A stretch of 64,000 bases of DNA from Acinetobacter chengduensis (GCF_003664645.1 NZ_RCHC01000014.1:1-64000), one strand, 5' to 3'. Shown: positions 53,357-63,740, counted from the first letter of the stretch. Notes: a model not told the origin generated them from the letters alone. Made by a program: numbers and translations.

Positions 53357-53986
53357 ATGAACCATTGGAACTTTCAAGAATTGCATGAAACGCCATCTCA
53401 AACAGGTGGACCATACGTACACATTGGTTTGTTGCCCCAACAGGCCAACATTGAAGTCTTTGAAAATAACTTTAACAACCAGCTAGTTAAAGAAAATACT
53501 TTAGGCGAACGTATTCGCTTAGAAGGTCAAGTGTTTGACGGCTTAGGTTTACCGTTACGTGATGTATTGATTGAAATCTGGCAGGCGGATGCCAACGGTG
53601 TGTATCCAAGTGCAGCCGATATTCAATGCAAAGCAGTTGATCCAAACTTCTTCGGTTGGGGACGTACAGGGGCAGACTTTGAAACTGGTTTTTGGAGTTT
53701 CAATACCATTAAACCGGGTGCTGTTCCGGGACGTAAAGGCACAACTCAGGCACCGCATATTGCACTGATCATCTTTGCTCGCGGGATTAACATTGGCTTG
53801 AATACCCGTGTGTATTTTGAAGATGAAGCGGAAGCGAATGCACAAGATCCTGTACTGAAAGGCATTGAATGGGCACCACGTCGTCAGACCTTAATTGCTA
53901 AGCGCGAAGAACGTGATGGTGAAGTGGTTTATCGTTTCGATATTCGTATACAAGGCGAAGATGAAACGGTGTTTTTAGATATCTAA
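53357..53986 (+). CDS. pcaG: Protocatechuate 3,4-dioxygenase, alpha subunit
   Basis: The 209-aa alpha subunit of the same enzyme. It shows TPSQTGGPYVHIGLLP, GLPLRDVLIEIWQADANG and FNTIKPGAVPGRKGTTQAPH, where the iron ligands of the beta subunit are not kept, as usual. A 150-bp gap with a hairpin (ATACGTGG at 54041, CCACGTAT at 54075) separates it from quiB and may set the amount of qui transcript. Confidence 0.94.
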   Translation: MNHWNFQELHETPSQTGGPYVHIGLLPQQANIEVFENNFNNQLVKENTLGERIRLEGQVFDGLGLPLRDVLIEIWQADANGVYPSAADIQCKAVDPNFFGWGRTGADFETGFWSFNTIKPGAVPGRKGTTQAPHIALIIFARGINIGLNTRVYFEDEAEANAQDPVLKGIEWAPRRQTLIAKREERDGEVVYRFDIRIQGEDETVFLDI

Positions 53987-54136
53987 ACTACCGAAGGCTT
54001 GGTGCAGGACATCTTGCACGAGTCGAATAGATAGAAGTTTATACGTGGTGATTGCATGTCCCATTGCATGAATCCCACGTATGTTTGCGGATGATGATAA
54101 AAGTCAGACAATAGTTTGAAAATACAAGGAAATGTA

Positions 54137-54997
54137 ATGATGACAATTAAAAAATTAGCAATGCAACTCTGCTTAAGCAGTGCTGTTATCGCCGCAATGC
54201 CATCTGCATTTGCAGCTGAATCGGCTCAATCTCATGCACAACACTATATGGTCAAAAACGTCAATATTGGTGACTTACCTGTCAAAACTATTGTGCCGAT
54301 TACCGCAAAGACAGCAGAGCAAGCCATGGCCCAAGCGCAAGTGATTGCCAGCAATCCTGATGTCGATTTGGCTGAGTTTCGTATCGACTTATTGGAATTT
54401 TCTGCGGACACTAAAAAAGTGATAGCACTGGGTCAGCAGCTGAATCAAATTTTAAAAGACAAACCGTTGATCGCGACCATTCGTACTCATAACGAAGGTG
54501 GAAAAATGACGGTGTCTGACCAAGACTATGAAAAGATTTATCGTGAATACCTGAAAAAGCCATTTATGCAATTGCTGGATATCGAAATGTTCCGCGATGC
54601 TGGCAGTGTAGCGAAATTAACCCAATTGGCACATGAAAAGAACGTGTTGGTGATCATGTCGAATCATGATTTTGCAAAAACACCTAAGCAACAAGACATT
54701 GAAAACCGTCTGCTAAAACAAGATCAGATGGGTGCCGACATTTTGAAAATTGCGGTAATGCCAAAGTCAAAACAAGATGTCTTTACCCTCATGAATGCCA
54801 CCTTGGCCGTCAGCCAAAAAAGTCAAAAACCACTATTGACTATGTCGATGGGACAGTTAGGCACCATTTCACGTGTGGCGACTGCCAACATGGGCGGCAG
54901 CCTAAGTTTTGGCATGATTGGTGAAGCTTCTGCACCGGGTCAAATTGATGTGACTCAACTCAAACATTTGCTGAAAACTGTACAACCAACCCCTTAA
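54137..54997 (+). CDS. quiB: 3-dehydroquinate dehydratase, periplasmic type I
   Basis: Converts 3-dehydroquinate to 3-dehydroshikimate. A signal peptide (MQLCLSSAVIAAMPSAFAAE) sends it to the periplasm. The type I (Schiff base) residues are present: Glu in DLAEFRIDLLE, His in IMSNHDFAKT and Lys in ADILKIAVMPK. AAGGAAA lies before ATG 54137; the frame opens earlier at a TTG (54116) that would put extra residues before the signal. Confidence 0.92.
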   Translation: MMTIKKLAMQLCLSSAVIAAMPSAFAAESAQSHAQHYMVKNVNIGDLPVKTIVPITAKTAEQAMAQAQVIASNPDVDLAEFRIDLLEFSADTKKVIALGQQLNQILKDKPLIATIRTHNEGGKMTVSDQDYEKIYREYLKKPFMQLLDIEMFRDAGSVAKLTQLAHEKNVLVIMSNHDFAKTPKQQDIENRLLKQDQMGADILKIAVMPKSKQDVFTLMNATLAVSQKSQKPLLTMSMGQLGTISRVATANMGGSLSFGMIGEASAPGQIDVTQLKHLLKTVQPTP

Positions 54998-55041
54998 TGC
55001 ACTGCGTTATTCATGTTCAAGGATAGAAAAGGATTTAAAAT

Positions 55042-56502
55042 ATGAAACCATCAACTTTACGTTTGACCACATTGGTTTTGAGTTTAGTGGCATCAGGTTT
55101 GGCCAGTGCAGAAACTTATATTGTGGATCGTTATCAGGACGATAGTGCAAAAGGTTCACTGCGTTGGGCGATTGAACAATCGAATGCCAATGCGACACAA
55201 GAAAATGAAATTCAAATCCAAGCTGTGGGTAAAGCCCCCTATGCAATTAAACTGAATCAGCCTTTACCACCGATCAAATCTTCAGTAAAGATCATCGGGA
55301 CGCAATGGGACAAAACAGGCGAGTTTATTGCGATTGATGGTTCAAATTATATTAAAGGTGAAGGCGCTAAAGCCTGCCCGGGGGCAAATGCTGAACAGTA
55401 TGGTACCAATGTCCGCACAACAACTTTACCCGGTCTGGTGCTGCAAGATGTGAATGGCGTGACCTTAAAAGGTCTTGATATTCATCGTTTCTGTATTGGT
55501 GTATTGGTGAACCGTTCAAGCAATAACTTGATTCAATATAACCGTATTAGTAATAACTACGGTGGTTCAGGCGTGATGTTGACGGGTGATGACGGTAAGG
55601 GTAATCCGACTTCGACCACTACCAATAACAACAAAGTTTTGAACAACTTGTTTGTAGATAATGGAGATGGTCTTGAGCTTACCCGTGGCGCGGCATTTAA
55701 CCTTGTGGCCAACAATCTATTTACTTCAACCAAAGCCAATCCAGAACCGTCGCAAGGTATCGAAATTTTGTGGGGCAATGACAATGCCGTGGTTGGCAAC
55801 AAATTTGAAAACTACTCGGATGGTTTGCAAATCAACTGGGGTAAGCGCAATTACATTGCTTATAACGAACTGACTAACAATTCAATTGGCTTTAACCTCA
55901 CCGGTGATGGCAACATTTTTGACAGCAATAAAGTGCATGGTAACCGTTTAGGGATTGCCATTCGTTCTGAAAAAGATGCCAATGCTCGTACCACCCTAAC
56001 CAAAAACCTAATTTGGGACAATGGTAAAGATATTAAACGCTGTGAAGCGGGTGGTTCGTGTGTTCCAGATCAGCGTGTGGGTGCCATTGTTTTTGATGTG
56101 CCTGCGCTTGAACATGCTGGCTTTGTCGGTTCTCGTGGGGGTGGTGTAGTCATTGAAACGGCGAATCTGCAAAAAACCTGTACACATTCGAATGAACAAG
56201 GCTGTAATGCGATGCCAAACCAAAATATCCAAGCGCCACGTTTAACCTTTAAAAAAGCTCAGGTCACCGCTACAGTTCAGGCAAAACCAAATCAGCGTTA
56301 TCAGGTTGAGTTCTTTGCTAATCGTCAAGCGAATAGTCAAGAAGCTGAACAGTATCTAGGGAGTCAAGTTGTGACAACCAATACACAAGGTCAAGGTCAA
56401 GCAATATGGAAAGTGGCAAGTGATGTGGCCAATGTGACAGCCAATGTTACTGACCACTTGGGGGCAACTTCTGAACTGAGTCCAGCCGTTCGCATTAAAT
56501 AA
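55042..56502 (+). CDS. quiC: 3-dehydroshikimate dehydratase, periplasmic
   Basis: Converts 3-dehydroshikimate to protocatechuate. The 486-aa protein has a signal peptide (LRLTTLVLSLVASGLASAET) and a parallel beta-helix with repeated N-rich turns (SNNLIQYNRISNNYGG, NKVLNNLFVDNGDG, RNYIAYNELTNNSIG). This unusual fold for a dehydratase is as in A. baylyi QuiC, and differs from the TIM-barrel AroZ/AsbF type. Confidence 0.9.
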   Translation: MKPSTLRLTTLVLSLVASGLASAETYIVDRYQDDSAKGSLRWAIEQSNANATQENEIQIQAVGKAPYAIKLNQPLPPIKSSVKIIGTQWDKTGEFIAIDGSNYIKGEGAKACPGANAEQYGTNVRTTTLPGLVLQDVNGVTLKGLDIHRFCIGVLVNRSSNNLIQYNRISNNYGGSGVMLTGDDGKGNPTSTTTNNNKVLNNLFVDNGDGLELTRGAAFNLVANNLFTSTKANPEPSQGIEILWGNDNAVVGNKFENYSDGLQINWGKRNYIAYNELTNNSIGFNLTGDGNIFDSNKVHGNRLGIAIRSEKDANARTTLTKNLIWDNGKDIKRCEAGGSCVPDQRVGAIVFDVPALEHAGFVGSRGGGVVIETANLQKTCTHSNEQGCNAMPNQNIQAPRLTFKKAQVTATVQAKPNQRYQVEFFANRQANSQEAEQYLGSQVVTTNTQGQGQAIWKVASDVANVTANVTDHLGATSELSPAVRIK

Positions 56503-56515
56503 TAAAAACCGCATG

Positions 56516-56542
56516 AAAAGCTCACTTGAGTTGAGCTTTTCT
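56516..56542 (+). terminator. Hairpin between quiC and quiX
   Basis: AAAAGCTCA (56516-56524) pairs with TGAGCTTTT (56532-56540). It may be a partial terminator that lowers quiX and quiA expression, or protect the upstream transcript. Confidence 0.6.
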
Positions 56543-56562
56543 CACAAAAAAGGATGTTTGGT

Positions 56563-57882
56563 ATGCAACAACTATTAAAACTTGGCACATTATCTTTGGC
56601 ACTTTTAACTTGCCAACTGGCTTCTGCAAATGAATTTTATTCGGCTGATCGTCAATGGTTATTTGGGGATTGGAACGGTGAGCGGAAGCAACTGGAAGAT
56701 CAAGGCTATAAATTTACTGCGGCAATTATGAGTCAGGCGGCAACCAATCTGGATGGTGGTTATAACGATGACAATAGTTTTGACAATGCCGCGCAGCTCA
56801 CACTGGGTGCCAATTTTGATTTAAATAAAATTGCAGGTTGGGAAAATACTACAGCCGGTTTAATGATTACCAAACGTGATGGTAACGCCCTAACGCTTGA
56901 ACGAATTAAAGACCCTCGTGCCAGTACCTTGGGCAACAGCCAAGAAATTTATGGTCGTGGCAAAATTTGGCGCTTAACTCAGGCTTGGATCAAAACTGGA
57001 TTTGATGATAACCGCGTTCAATTCAAAATTGGTCGTATGGGCATGTCTGATGACTTTAACAGCTCGCAATGTGAGTTTCAGAACTTACTTTTGTGTGGTG
57101 GACAGTTAGGTAAGTCCATTGGTTCGATTTGGTATAACTGGCCTGTCAGCTTATGGGGCACCAATGTTAAATATCAATTTGCACCAGACTGGTCACTTGG
57201 CGTTGGCGTCTATGAAGTCAACCCAGACAATGTCAAAACAGACTCAGACAGTGATGGCTTTAACCTCGATATGGACAATGTCGAAGGGGCGACCATTCCA
57301 GTTGAACTGGCATGGAAACCAAAACTTGCCACATTTAATGGTTTATCGGGTGAATATAAACTCGGTGTACTGTATTCCACAGCAGAAGCTAAAGATGTGG
57401 GCACATCAGGAGAAATCCACGATGGTAAATATAGTTTTTGGTTGAATGCTCAACAACAACTGACTCAACACGGGGCTGATCCGAAGCGCGGTTTATATAT
57501 CAGTTTCAATGGGGTCATCAATGACCGAGACACGACCGCTGTAGAAAGTACACAACAACTGGCACTTTGGTACAAAGGTCCTTTTGATAGCCGTCCAAAT
57601 GATTCCATCGGTTTTGGCTTAGCCAATTATGTCGTGAATGATCGTGCGACGGACAAGCAAATCGCCATCAATGAAGGTCGTGGTTATTACAGTTATGACG
57701 CGCTCGCCAGCGATTATGTCCCAATTCAACATGACGAACTCAATGTCGAGTTGAACTATACGTATCAATGGTCTCCTGCGGTGATGCTCAGACCCAACTT
57801 GCAATATATCTATCAACCTTCTGGGGTGAAAGAAGTAGATGACGCATGGGTGGCGGGCCTTAGCGTTAAGGTGAATTTTTAA
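56563..57882 (+). CDS. quiX: Outer-membrane porin of the qui operon
   Basis: A beta-barrel porin of 439 aa, similar to carbohydrate-selective OprB-like porins. It has a signal peptide (LGTLSLALLTCQLASANEF) and barrel strands such as GANFDLNKIAGWENTTAGLM, ending with a terminal Phe (GLSVKVNF). It probably lets quinate and shikimate into the periplasm where QuiA, QuiB and QuiC act. The start at 56563 has AAAGG at a good distance; 56554 has none. Confidence 0.86.
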   Translation: MQQLLKLGTLSLALLTCQLASANEFYSADRQWLFGDWNGERKQLEDQGYKFTAAIMSQAATNLDGGYNDDNSFDNAAQLTLGANFDLNKIAGWENTTAGLMITKRDGNALTLERIKDPRASTLGNSQEIYGRGKIWRLTQAWIKTGFDDNRVQFKIGRMGMSDDFNSSQCEFQNLLLCGGQLGKSIGSIWYNWPVSLWGTNVKYQFAPDWSLGVGVYEVNPDNVKTDSDSDGFNLDMDNVEGATIPVELAWKPKLATFNGLSGEYKLGVLYSTAEAKDVGTSGEIHDGKYSFWLNAQQQLTQHGADPKRGLYISFNGVINDRDTTAVESTQQLALWYKGPFDSRPNDSIGFGLANYVVNDRATDKQIAINEGRGYYSYDALASDYVPIQHDELNVELNYTYQWSPAVMLRPNLQYIYQPSGVKEVDDAWVAGLSVKVNF

Positions 57883-58061
57883 TCGTATTTGAAGTGGAAG
57901 AGTGTTTAAAATATCAGTGATGTGATTGCTGAATTTAAATGCTCTTTTTTTCATTGTTGAAGCAAGTTAATTGTGGATGCTCAAAGTTTGGATGTGGTGT
58001 GAATGATGCTCAAAACAAAGTAGGCGAGATCATTTAAAACACAGCATTTGGAGTAAAAAGT

Positions 58062-60485
58062 ATGTCCGAAGCGCAATCTCAACCCATATTTAAAATATGG
58101 TGCTTTATATTAGGCTTAGCTTTATTGCTGACTGGCTTATTTTATTTAATCGGTGGTGGACAACTGATCAGTTTAGGTGGTTCATGGTACTTCCTCATTG
58201 CAGGTTTATTGACCACCATTTCCGCAATATTTATTTTTAGAAAAAAAGCATTGGGTGTCTGGATCTTTGCACTGGTTTTTCTTGGAACCGTGGTTTGGGC
58301 ACTGTTTGATGCCGGTTGGGATTTTTGGGCACTCCATTCACGTTTAATGTTTCCTGCCGGTTTATTTGCCGCACTGTGTTTTACCTTACCTGCTATTCGT
58401 AAGTACCAATTTCAAATTGCGCCTTCAGCACCCGCTTATGCCTTAGGTGGTTTAACGGTGTTAGGTATGCTCGGTGGTTTGTATGGCATGTTTATTCCAC
58501 ATCCAACGGTAAAAGCCAGTGGTGAAGAGCTACCCTTAGTGCCTGTAACAGCTCAAACTCAACAAGTGAATTGGTCACATTATGGTAATGATGCCGGTGG
58601 GAGTCGTTTTGCTGCGTTGGATCAGATCAACCGTAATAATGTATCTAAGTTAAAGGAAGCATGGCGCTTTCAAACAGGCGATATGACTACAGGTACGGGT
58701 AATGGCGCAGAAGACCAGCTCACGCCTTTACAGGTCGGTGATAAAGTCTTTTTATGTACACCGCATAACAATATCATTGCTTTAGATGCGGACACAGGTA
58801 AACAAATCTGGAAAGCTGAAGTGAACTCAAAAGCCGATGCTTGGGAGCGTTGCCGTGGTGTAGGTTACTTCGACTCGACTCAAGCTTTGGTACAGCCAAC
58901 TTTAGCAGGTGCAAGTCCTGTGACTGCAGTGGCCAGCAATACCGCATGTCCACGTCGTGTTTATACCAATACGCCTGATGGTCGTTTAATTGCAGTGAAT
59001 GCCGATACCGGTGAGCGTTGTAAAGACTTTGGTGTTGATGGAACAGTTAACTTACTGGAAGGTCTGGGTGAAGGTACTCAGGCACCTCGTTTCGAAGTAA
59101 CTTCTGCACCAACAATTGCAGGAACCAGCATCATTGTTGGAAGTCGAATCGCAGATAACTTTGCAGCGGACATGCCTGGTGGTGTAATTCGTGCTTATGA
59201 CGTGATTACTGGGCAGCTGCGCTGGGCGTTTGATCCACGTAATCCAGATCCAAACTACGTCCTTAAACCAGGTGAAATCTACAAACGCAGTTCTGCTAAC
59301 TCCTGGGCAGCAATGTCCTACGACCCGCAAATGAACACTGTATTCTTACCGATGGGAAGTTCATCTGTCGATGTATGGGGCGGTAACCGTCAACCTACAG
59401 ATCATAAGTACAATTCTTCTGTTTTAGCTTTAGATGCAACGACAGGTAAAGAGAAGTGGGTGTATCAAACTGTTCACAATGACCTTTGGGATTTCGATTT
59501 ACCAATGCAACCAAGTCTGGTTGACTTCCCAGTGCAAAATGGACAAACTAAACCAGCTGTTGTAGTTGGGACGAAATCAGGTCAGTTCTTTGTACTTGAC
59601 CGCGTTACGGGTCAGCCTTTGACAAAGGTGGTTGAACAACCTGTAAAAGCTGCAAATATTCCTGATGAGCAATATAGTGCAACTCAGCCACGTTCAGTTG
59701 AAATGCCACAGATTGGTAATCAGACTTTGACTGAATCAGATATGTGGGGTGCAACGCCATTTGACCAGTTAATGTGTCGTATTAGCTTTAAATCAATGCG
59801 TTATGAAGGTCTCTTTACTGCACCAGGTTCTGATGTTTCATTAAGTTTCCCAGGTTCGTTAGGTGGCATGAACTGGGGCAGCATCGCCTTTGACCCAACG
59901 CATCATTATATGTTTGTCAACGACATGCGCTTAGGTCTGTGGATTCAGTTGATTAAACAGACACCTGAAGATTTAAGACTTGAAGCCAGTGGCGGAGAGC
60001 AAGTCAACACAGGTATGGGTGCAGTGCCGATGAAAGGTACACCATATAAAGTGAATAAAAACCGCTTTATGTCAGTACTGGGTATTCCATGTCAAAAACC
60101 ACCTTTTGGAACCATGACAGCGATTGATATGAAAACTCGCCAGGTCGCTTGGCAGATTCCTTTAGGTACAGTTGAAGATACTGGTCCAATGGGCATTAAA
60201 ATGGGCTTAAAAGCGCCGATTGGTATGCCAACCATTGGTGGCCCGATGGCGACTCAAGGTGGTTTAGTATTCTTTGCTGCAACGCAAGACTTCTACTTAC
60301 GTGCATTCGACTCTTCAAATGGTGAAGAGCTATGGAAAGCGCGTTTACCTGTGGGTAGCCAAGGTACACCGATGAGCTACATTTCTCCAAAAACAGGCAA
60401 GCAATATGTGGTTGTATCTGCAGGTGGAGCACGTCAGTCGCCTGATCATGGTGATTATGTGATTGCTTATACACTAGAGAAATAG
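58062..60485 (+). CDS. quiA: PQQ-dependent quinate/shikimate dehydrogenase
   Basis: A membrane-bound quinoprotein of 807 aa that oxidises quinate or shikimate in the periplasm. The N-terminus (about 1-150) has five membrane helices. The rest is the eight-bladed propeller with SHYGNDAGGSRFAALDQINR, IALDADTGKQIWKAEV, and the conserved YDPQMNTVFLPMGSSS region. The architecture is that of membrane glucose dehydrogenases, and its position after quiBCX supports QuiA. GGAG precedes the ATG. Confidence 0.93.
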   Translation: MSEAQSQPIFKIWCFILGLALLLTGLFYLIGGGQLISLGGSWYFLIAGLLTTISAIFIFRKKALGVWIFALVFLGTVVWALFDAGWDFWALHSRLMFPAGLFAALCFTLPAIRKYQFQIAPSAPAYALGGLTVLGMLGGLYGMFIPHPTVKASGEELPLVPVTAQTQQVNWSHYGNDAGGSRFAALDQINRNNVSKLKEAWRFQTGDMTTGTGNGAEDQLTPLQVGDKVFLCTPHNNIIALDADTGKQIWKAEVNSKADAWERCRGVGYFDSTQALVQPTLAGASPVTAVASNTACPRRVYTNTPDGRLIAVNADTGERCKDFGVDGTVNLLEGLGEGTQAPRFEVTSAPTIAGTSIIVGSRIADNFAADMPGGVIRAYDVITGQLRWAFDPRNPDPNYVLKPGEIYKRSSANSWAAMSYDPQMNTVFLPMGSSSVDVWGGNRQPTDHKYNSSVLALDATTGKEKWVYQTVHNDLWDFDLPMQPSLVDFPVQNGQTKPAVVVGTKSGQFFVLDRVTGQPLTKVVEQPVKAANIPDEQYSATQPRSVEMPQIGNQTLTESDMWGATPFDQLMCRISFKSMRYEGLFTAPGSDVSLSFPGSLGGMNWGSIAFDPTHHYMFVNDMRLGLWIQLIKQTPEDLRLEASGGEQVNTGMGAVPMKGTPYKVNKNRFMSVLGIPCQKPPFGTMTAIDMKTRQVAWQIPLGTVEDTGPMGIKMGLKAPIGMPTIGGPMATQGGLVFFAATQDFYLRAFDSSNGEELWKARLPVGSQGTPMSYISPKTGKQYVVVSAGGARQSPDHGDYVIAYTLEK

Positions 60486-60492
60486 AACAAAT

Positions 60493-60523
60493 AAAAACAG
60501 ACTGATTGTGTCAGTCTGTTTTT
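60493..60523. terminator. Bidirectional terminator after quiA
   Basis: AAAAACAGACTGA (60493-60505) pairs exactly with TCAGTCTGTTTTT (60511-60523). It lies between the convergent quiA and iclR genes and serves both. Confidence 0.92.
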
Positions 60524-60537
60524 AGGTGAATCATAAA

Positions 60538-61308
60538 TTAGAGATGTGCAAGGTGAACAATTTCACCCAATTTTTCGGCAGTTGCAATCAATGCTGGACT
60601 CAGTTCGTCAACTCGCTTTTCATTTAGGCGAAAAGATGGTCCGGCAATACTTACTGTACCAAAAGGCTTTTGCGTATGCGGATTGATAATGGTTTTCGCC
60701 ATTGCTGTCATGCCCAATTCATAAGTATCTGAAATGAGACCATAACCACGTTCGCGTGAAGCCTCAACCATTTGTGTCAATTGATCTAGGTTCTTCGGTG
60801 AGTTTGGCCCTAATTGATCTGCTTTTTCAAAACCTTCACGTTCTACAATTCTTGAAAAATCTTCAGCTGGAATATTCGATAAATAGGCAAGACCACAGGC
60901 TGATGCCGGCAAATAAGCAATGCTGCCAGAATCAGGATCATATTTTAGCCCTGATTTGGAGCCTTGTGCTTTGGCAATCCAGATAATTCTTTCATCTTCG
61001 ATCATGCCCAAACGTACAAGTTCAGCAGATTGTTCTGCAAGTTCATTAAGTAAAGGTTGAAATGTTTCTGTGATTGAACGTGAAGATAAGTAGGTTAATC
61101 CCATGGATGCGATTTTCAAACTTAGTTTGTAGTGCTGAGTCTGTTCGTCCTGATAGATATACCCCATATCTTTCATTGATGTTAAAAGTCGGTGCATTGC
61201 AGATTTTGGAATATCCAGATCTGTTGACAGCTGACTGAGTGCGCATCCATTCACTTCTTTTAATAGCGCTTCAAGAATCTGTAGTGAACGATCATTGTTA
61301 CTAAGCAT
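60538..61308 (-). CDS. IclR-family regulator of the rightmost module
   Basis: A 256-aa regulator with HTH SLQILEALLKEVNGCALSQL and LDIPKSAMHRLLTSMKDMGY, and an effector domain (SIAYLPASACGLAYLS, LISDTYELGMTAMAKTIINP). It belongs to the KdgR-like side of the family. The ATG at 61308 with AGGA upstream is chosen; the frame extends to a TTG at 61344 inside the operator. It is divergent from the MFS gene, so it likely controls the 61.5-64 kb module. Confidence 0.88.
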   Translation of the reverse strand: MLSNNDRSLQILEALLKEVNGCALSQLSTDLDIPKSAMHRLLTSMKDMGYIYQDEQTQHYKLSLKIASMGLTYLSSRSITETFQPLLNELAEQSAELVRLGMIEDERIIWIAKAQGSKSGLKYDPDSGSIAYLPASACGLAYLSNIPAEDFSRIVEREGFEKADQLGPNSPKNLDQLTQMVEASRERGYGLISDTYELGMTAMAKTIINPHTQKPFGTVSIAGPSFRLNEKRVDELSPALIATAEKLGEIVHLAHL

Positions 61309-61328
61309 AAAAATCCTGATATATTTTA

Positions 61329-61343
61329 TGGAACACTGTTCCA
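61329..61343. promoter_or_regulatory. IclR/KdgR-type operator
   Basis: TGGAAC-ACT-GTTCCA is a perfect palindrome 20 bp upstream of the iclR ATG. It fits the family pattern TGGAA-N5-TTCCA. It is unlike sites A-F and unlike the PcaU operator, so the three IclR proteins should not cross-bind. Confidence 0.75.
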
Positions 61344-61519
61344 AAAATTTAAAAAACAGATTATATTACATTCAGATTCTATCCTAAAAGGGTTTGGGAT
61401 GAATCTAAAGTGACGCGCGAGTATTTACTGCTCATTTAAAAGAGCAGGCCTGAATTGAATAAAACCAGCGGTGCATGGAAAAGGCATTAAAAGCTGGTTC
61501 ACGCTAAGGGAGCATGTGT

Positions 61520-62875
61520 ATGACTCAACAGGTCGATTTAAGGGAGTTCATCAATGAAAATAGGGTGTCTCCTTTACAGAAATTAGTCATTTTTCTGTGT
61601 TTAATGATTGTAGTTGTAGACGGTATTGATATTTCGATTATGGGTTTTGTAGCACCTGTAATCAAGCAAGAATGGGGTATTAGTACCACAGACTTGGCAC
61701 CTGTAATGAGTGCGGCCTTGATTGGATTGGCCTTAGGTGCAGTGATTTCTGGTCCATTGGCTGACAAATTTGGCCGAAAAAAATTATTGATTATTAATTT
61801 AATAGGATTCGGATTGTTTACATTACTCGCTGCACTTTCAAGTAATGTGACTGAATTAATGATCTATCGATTAATTGCAGGCTTATTTATGGGTGGGGTA
61901 ATGCCACAAGCTGTAACATTAGTCACTGATTATTCACCAATGCGTATTAATGGCCGAATGGTAACCATTATTTTAAGTGGCTTTACTATTGGTGCAGCAA
62001 TTGGAGGCTTTTTAGCAGCTTGGGTGATTCCACATTTTAATTGGCACGCCATGATGATTATCGGCGGTGTATTACCTTTAATCCTTGCAATGCTCGCTTT
62101 TTTTATTCTACCTGAATCAATTGGCTATAAAGTTTTAAAACAACATCCAAAAGAAGAGATTAATGCGTTAATTAAACGTATTGCACCTGATTTTGATATG
62201 ACCAATAAGGAAATTGTTTTACCAAAACCTAAAACCAATACAGTTAATAACCCAGTAAAAACAGTAATCAGTCCATTTTATGTCTTAGGAAGTTTCTTGT
62301 TGTGGTGGAGTTATGCATCGGGTTTGTTTGTGGTTTATCTACTCGGCAGTTGGTTACCGATGATGAGCAATGAGTTTGGTTTCAGTATAAGTGAAGCATC
62401 TCTAATTACTGCAATTTATCAGTTAGGTGGACCTATTGGTTGCATTGCATGTGGATACTTGATGGATAAACTCAATCCATATCTTGGTTTGGTCATTGGC
62501 TATGTTATTGCGATTTTCTTTATGATCTTTATTGGTGAAGTTGGGCATAACTTTATGCTGTACAGCACGATGTGCTTCTTCATTGGTATGTGGATGAATG
62601 GTGCCAATGCAGGAATCAATGGAATATCAAGTGCATTCTATCCAGTCTTTGCTCGAGCGACTGGAAATAGCTGGATGCATGGTATTGGACGCTTAGGTGC
62701 TGTAGCTAGTGCATTTGCAGGAGCTTATTTCTTAAGTTTAGGATGGCCAGCAAGTAAAATTTTCTTGGTTTTATCCTTTCCAGCCATGGGAATTATCATC
62801 GCATTATTAATTATGAAAACCGTGTACTCTCCCAAAAAAATGCAACAACGTGAATTAGACAACGCACAGGCATAA
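61520..62875 (+). CDS. MFS transporter, aromatic acid:H+ symporter type
   Basis: A 12-helix permease of 451 aa in the AAHS family. It shows CLMIVVVDGIDISIMGFVAP, GPLADKFGRKKLLII and RLIAGLFMGGVMPQAVT. AAGGGAG supports the ATG at 61520 over 61514. It is co-linear with a shikimate dehydrogenase-like gene, so a hydroaromatic acid such as shikimate or quinate is a reasonable substrate. Confidence 0.87.
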   Translation: MTQQVDLREFINENRVSPLQKLVIFLCLMIVVVDGIDISIMGFVAPVIKQEWGISTTDLAPVMSAALIGLALGAVISGPLADKFGRKKLLIINLIGFGLFTLLAALSSNVTELMIYRLIAGLFMGGVMPQAVTLVTDYSPMRINGRMVTIILSGFTIGAAIGGFLAAWVIPHFNWHAMMIIGGVLPLILAMLAFFILPESIGYKVLKQHPKEEINALIKRIAPDFDMTNKEIVLPKPKTNTVNNPVKTVISPFYVLGSFLLWWSYASGLFVVYLLGSWLPMMSNEFGFSISEASLITAIYQLGGPIGCIACGYLMDKLNPYLGLVIGYVIAIFFMIFIGEVGHNFMLYSTMCFFIGMWMNGANAGINGISSAFYPVFARATGNSWMHGIGRLGAVASAFAGAYFLSLGWPASKIFLVLSFPAMGIIIALLIMKTVYSPKKMQQRELDNAQA

Positions 62876-62915
62876 AACTGCCAAAAAAAACTAATCTACT
62901 GAATTTAAAAGGATA

Positions 62916-63740
62916 TTGAAAATGAACATTCAATTGAACGGATCAACTCGTCTTTACTTTGTGGTTGGACACCCAATTAAACAAGTGAAATCACCAGAAG
63001 GTGTTACACAGGAGTTAGTCAATAAAGGACTTAATGCGATTGTTTCACCGGCAGATGTCACTCCAGAGAATTTTACGGGCTTTATTGCACACAGCAAAAA
63101 TATGTTGAATACAGATGGTCTAATTGTGACCGTTCCCCACAAAATTTCGGCTTTGCAAAGTTGTGACAAAGTTACTGAACGTGCGCAATTTATTGGGGCT
63201 GTAAATACCATCCGTCGTTGTGCAGAAGGTTGGGAAGGTGACATGTTGGATGGCACTGGAATGGTTCAGGCCATTCTAGAAAAGAATATTTTACTTAAAG
63301 ATAAACGCGTGATTTTGGCTGGTGCAGGTGGTGCAGGTAAAGCGATTGCTTTTGAACTATTACTTGCAGGTGTGGCTGAACTTGCAATTTTTGATGTGGA
63401 TGCTTCGCGTCAACAACAATTGGTCGAGCAACTAAGCCAACTGCAAAAAGGTAAAGTCATTGCGCATGACAATAATCCGCATGGTTTTGATGTGATTGTG
63501 AATGCAACACCAATGGGGATGAATGGAGATCCATCGTCATCTTTTCAACTTGACGAGCTGACTGTACATATGGCTGTTGCTGATGTTGTAACGAGCCCTG
63601 CAGAAACACCTTTCGTGAAACATGCAACACAGTTAGGGTGTGTGGCGGTCAAAGGAACAGACATGTTTATCAAAGTACGTGATTTGATGGTGAATTTTTT
63701 ACTTGAAAATCAGGTTGGAGATAAGAATGATGCAGCATGA
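62916..63740 (+). CDS. Shikimate/quinate dehydrogenase-like protein (AroE family)
   Basis: An NAD(P)-dependent oxidoreductase, about 272 aa. The substrate domain shows FVVGHPIKQVKSPEGVTQEL, DGLIVTVPHKISALQSC (catalytic Lys) and DMLDGTGMVQAIL (Asp). The cofactor domain shows ILAGAGGAGKAIAFELL and VNATPMGMNGDPSS. The motif at the substrate site (VKSPEG rather than SRSP) differs from biosynthetic AroE, so a catabolic or altered substrate is likely. An ATG at 62922 (MNIQLNG) is also possible as start. It overlaps the next gene by 14 bp. Confidence 0.85.
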   Translation: MKMNIQLNGSTRLYFVVGHPIKQVKSPEGVTQELVNKGLNAIVSPADVTPENFTGFIAHSKNMLNTDGLIVTVPHKISALQSCDKVTERAQFIGAVNTIRRCAEGWEGDMLDGTGMVQAILEKNILLKDKRVILAGAGGAGKAIAFELLLAGVAELAIFDVDASRQQQLVEQLSQLQKGKVIAHDNNPHGFDVIVNATPMGMNGDPSSSFQLDELTVHMAVADVVTSPAETPFVKHATQLGCVAVKGTDMFIKVRDLMVNFLLENQVGDKNDAA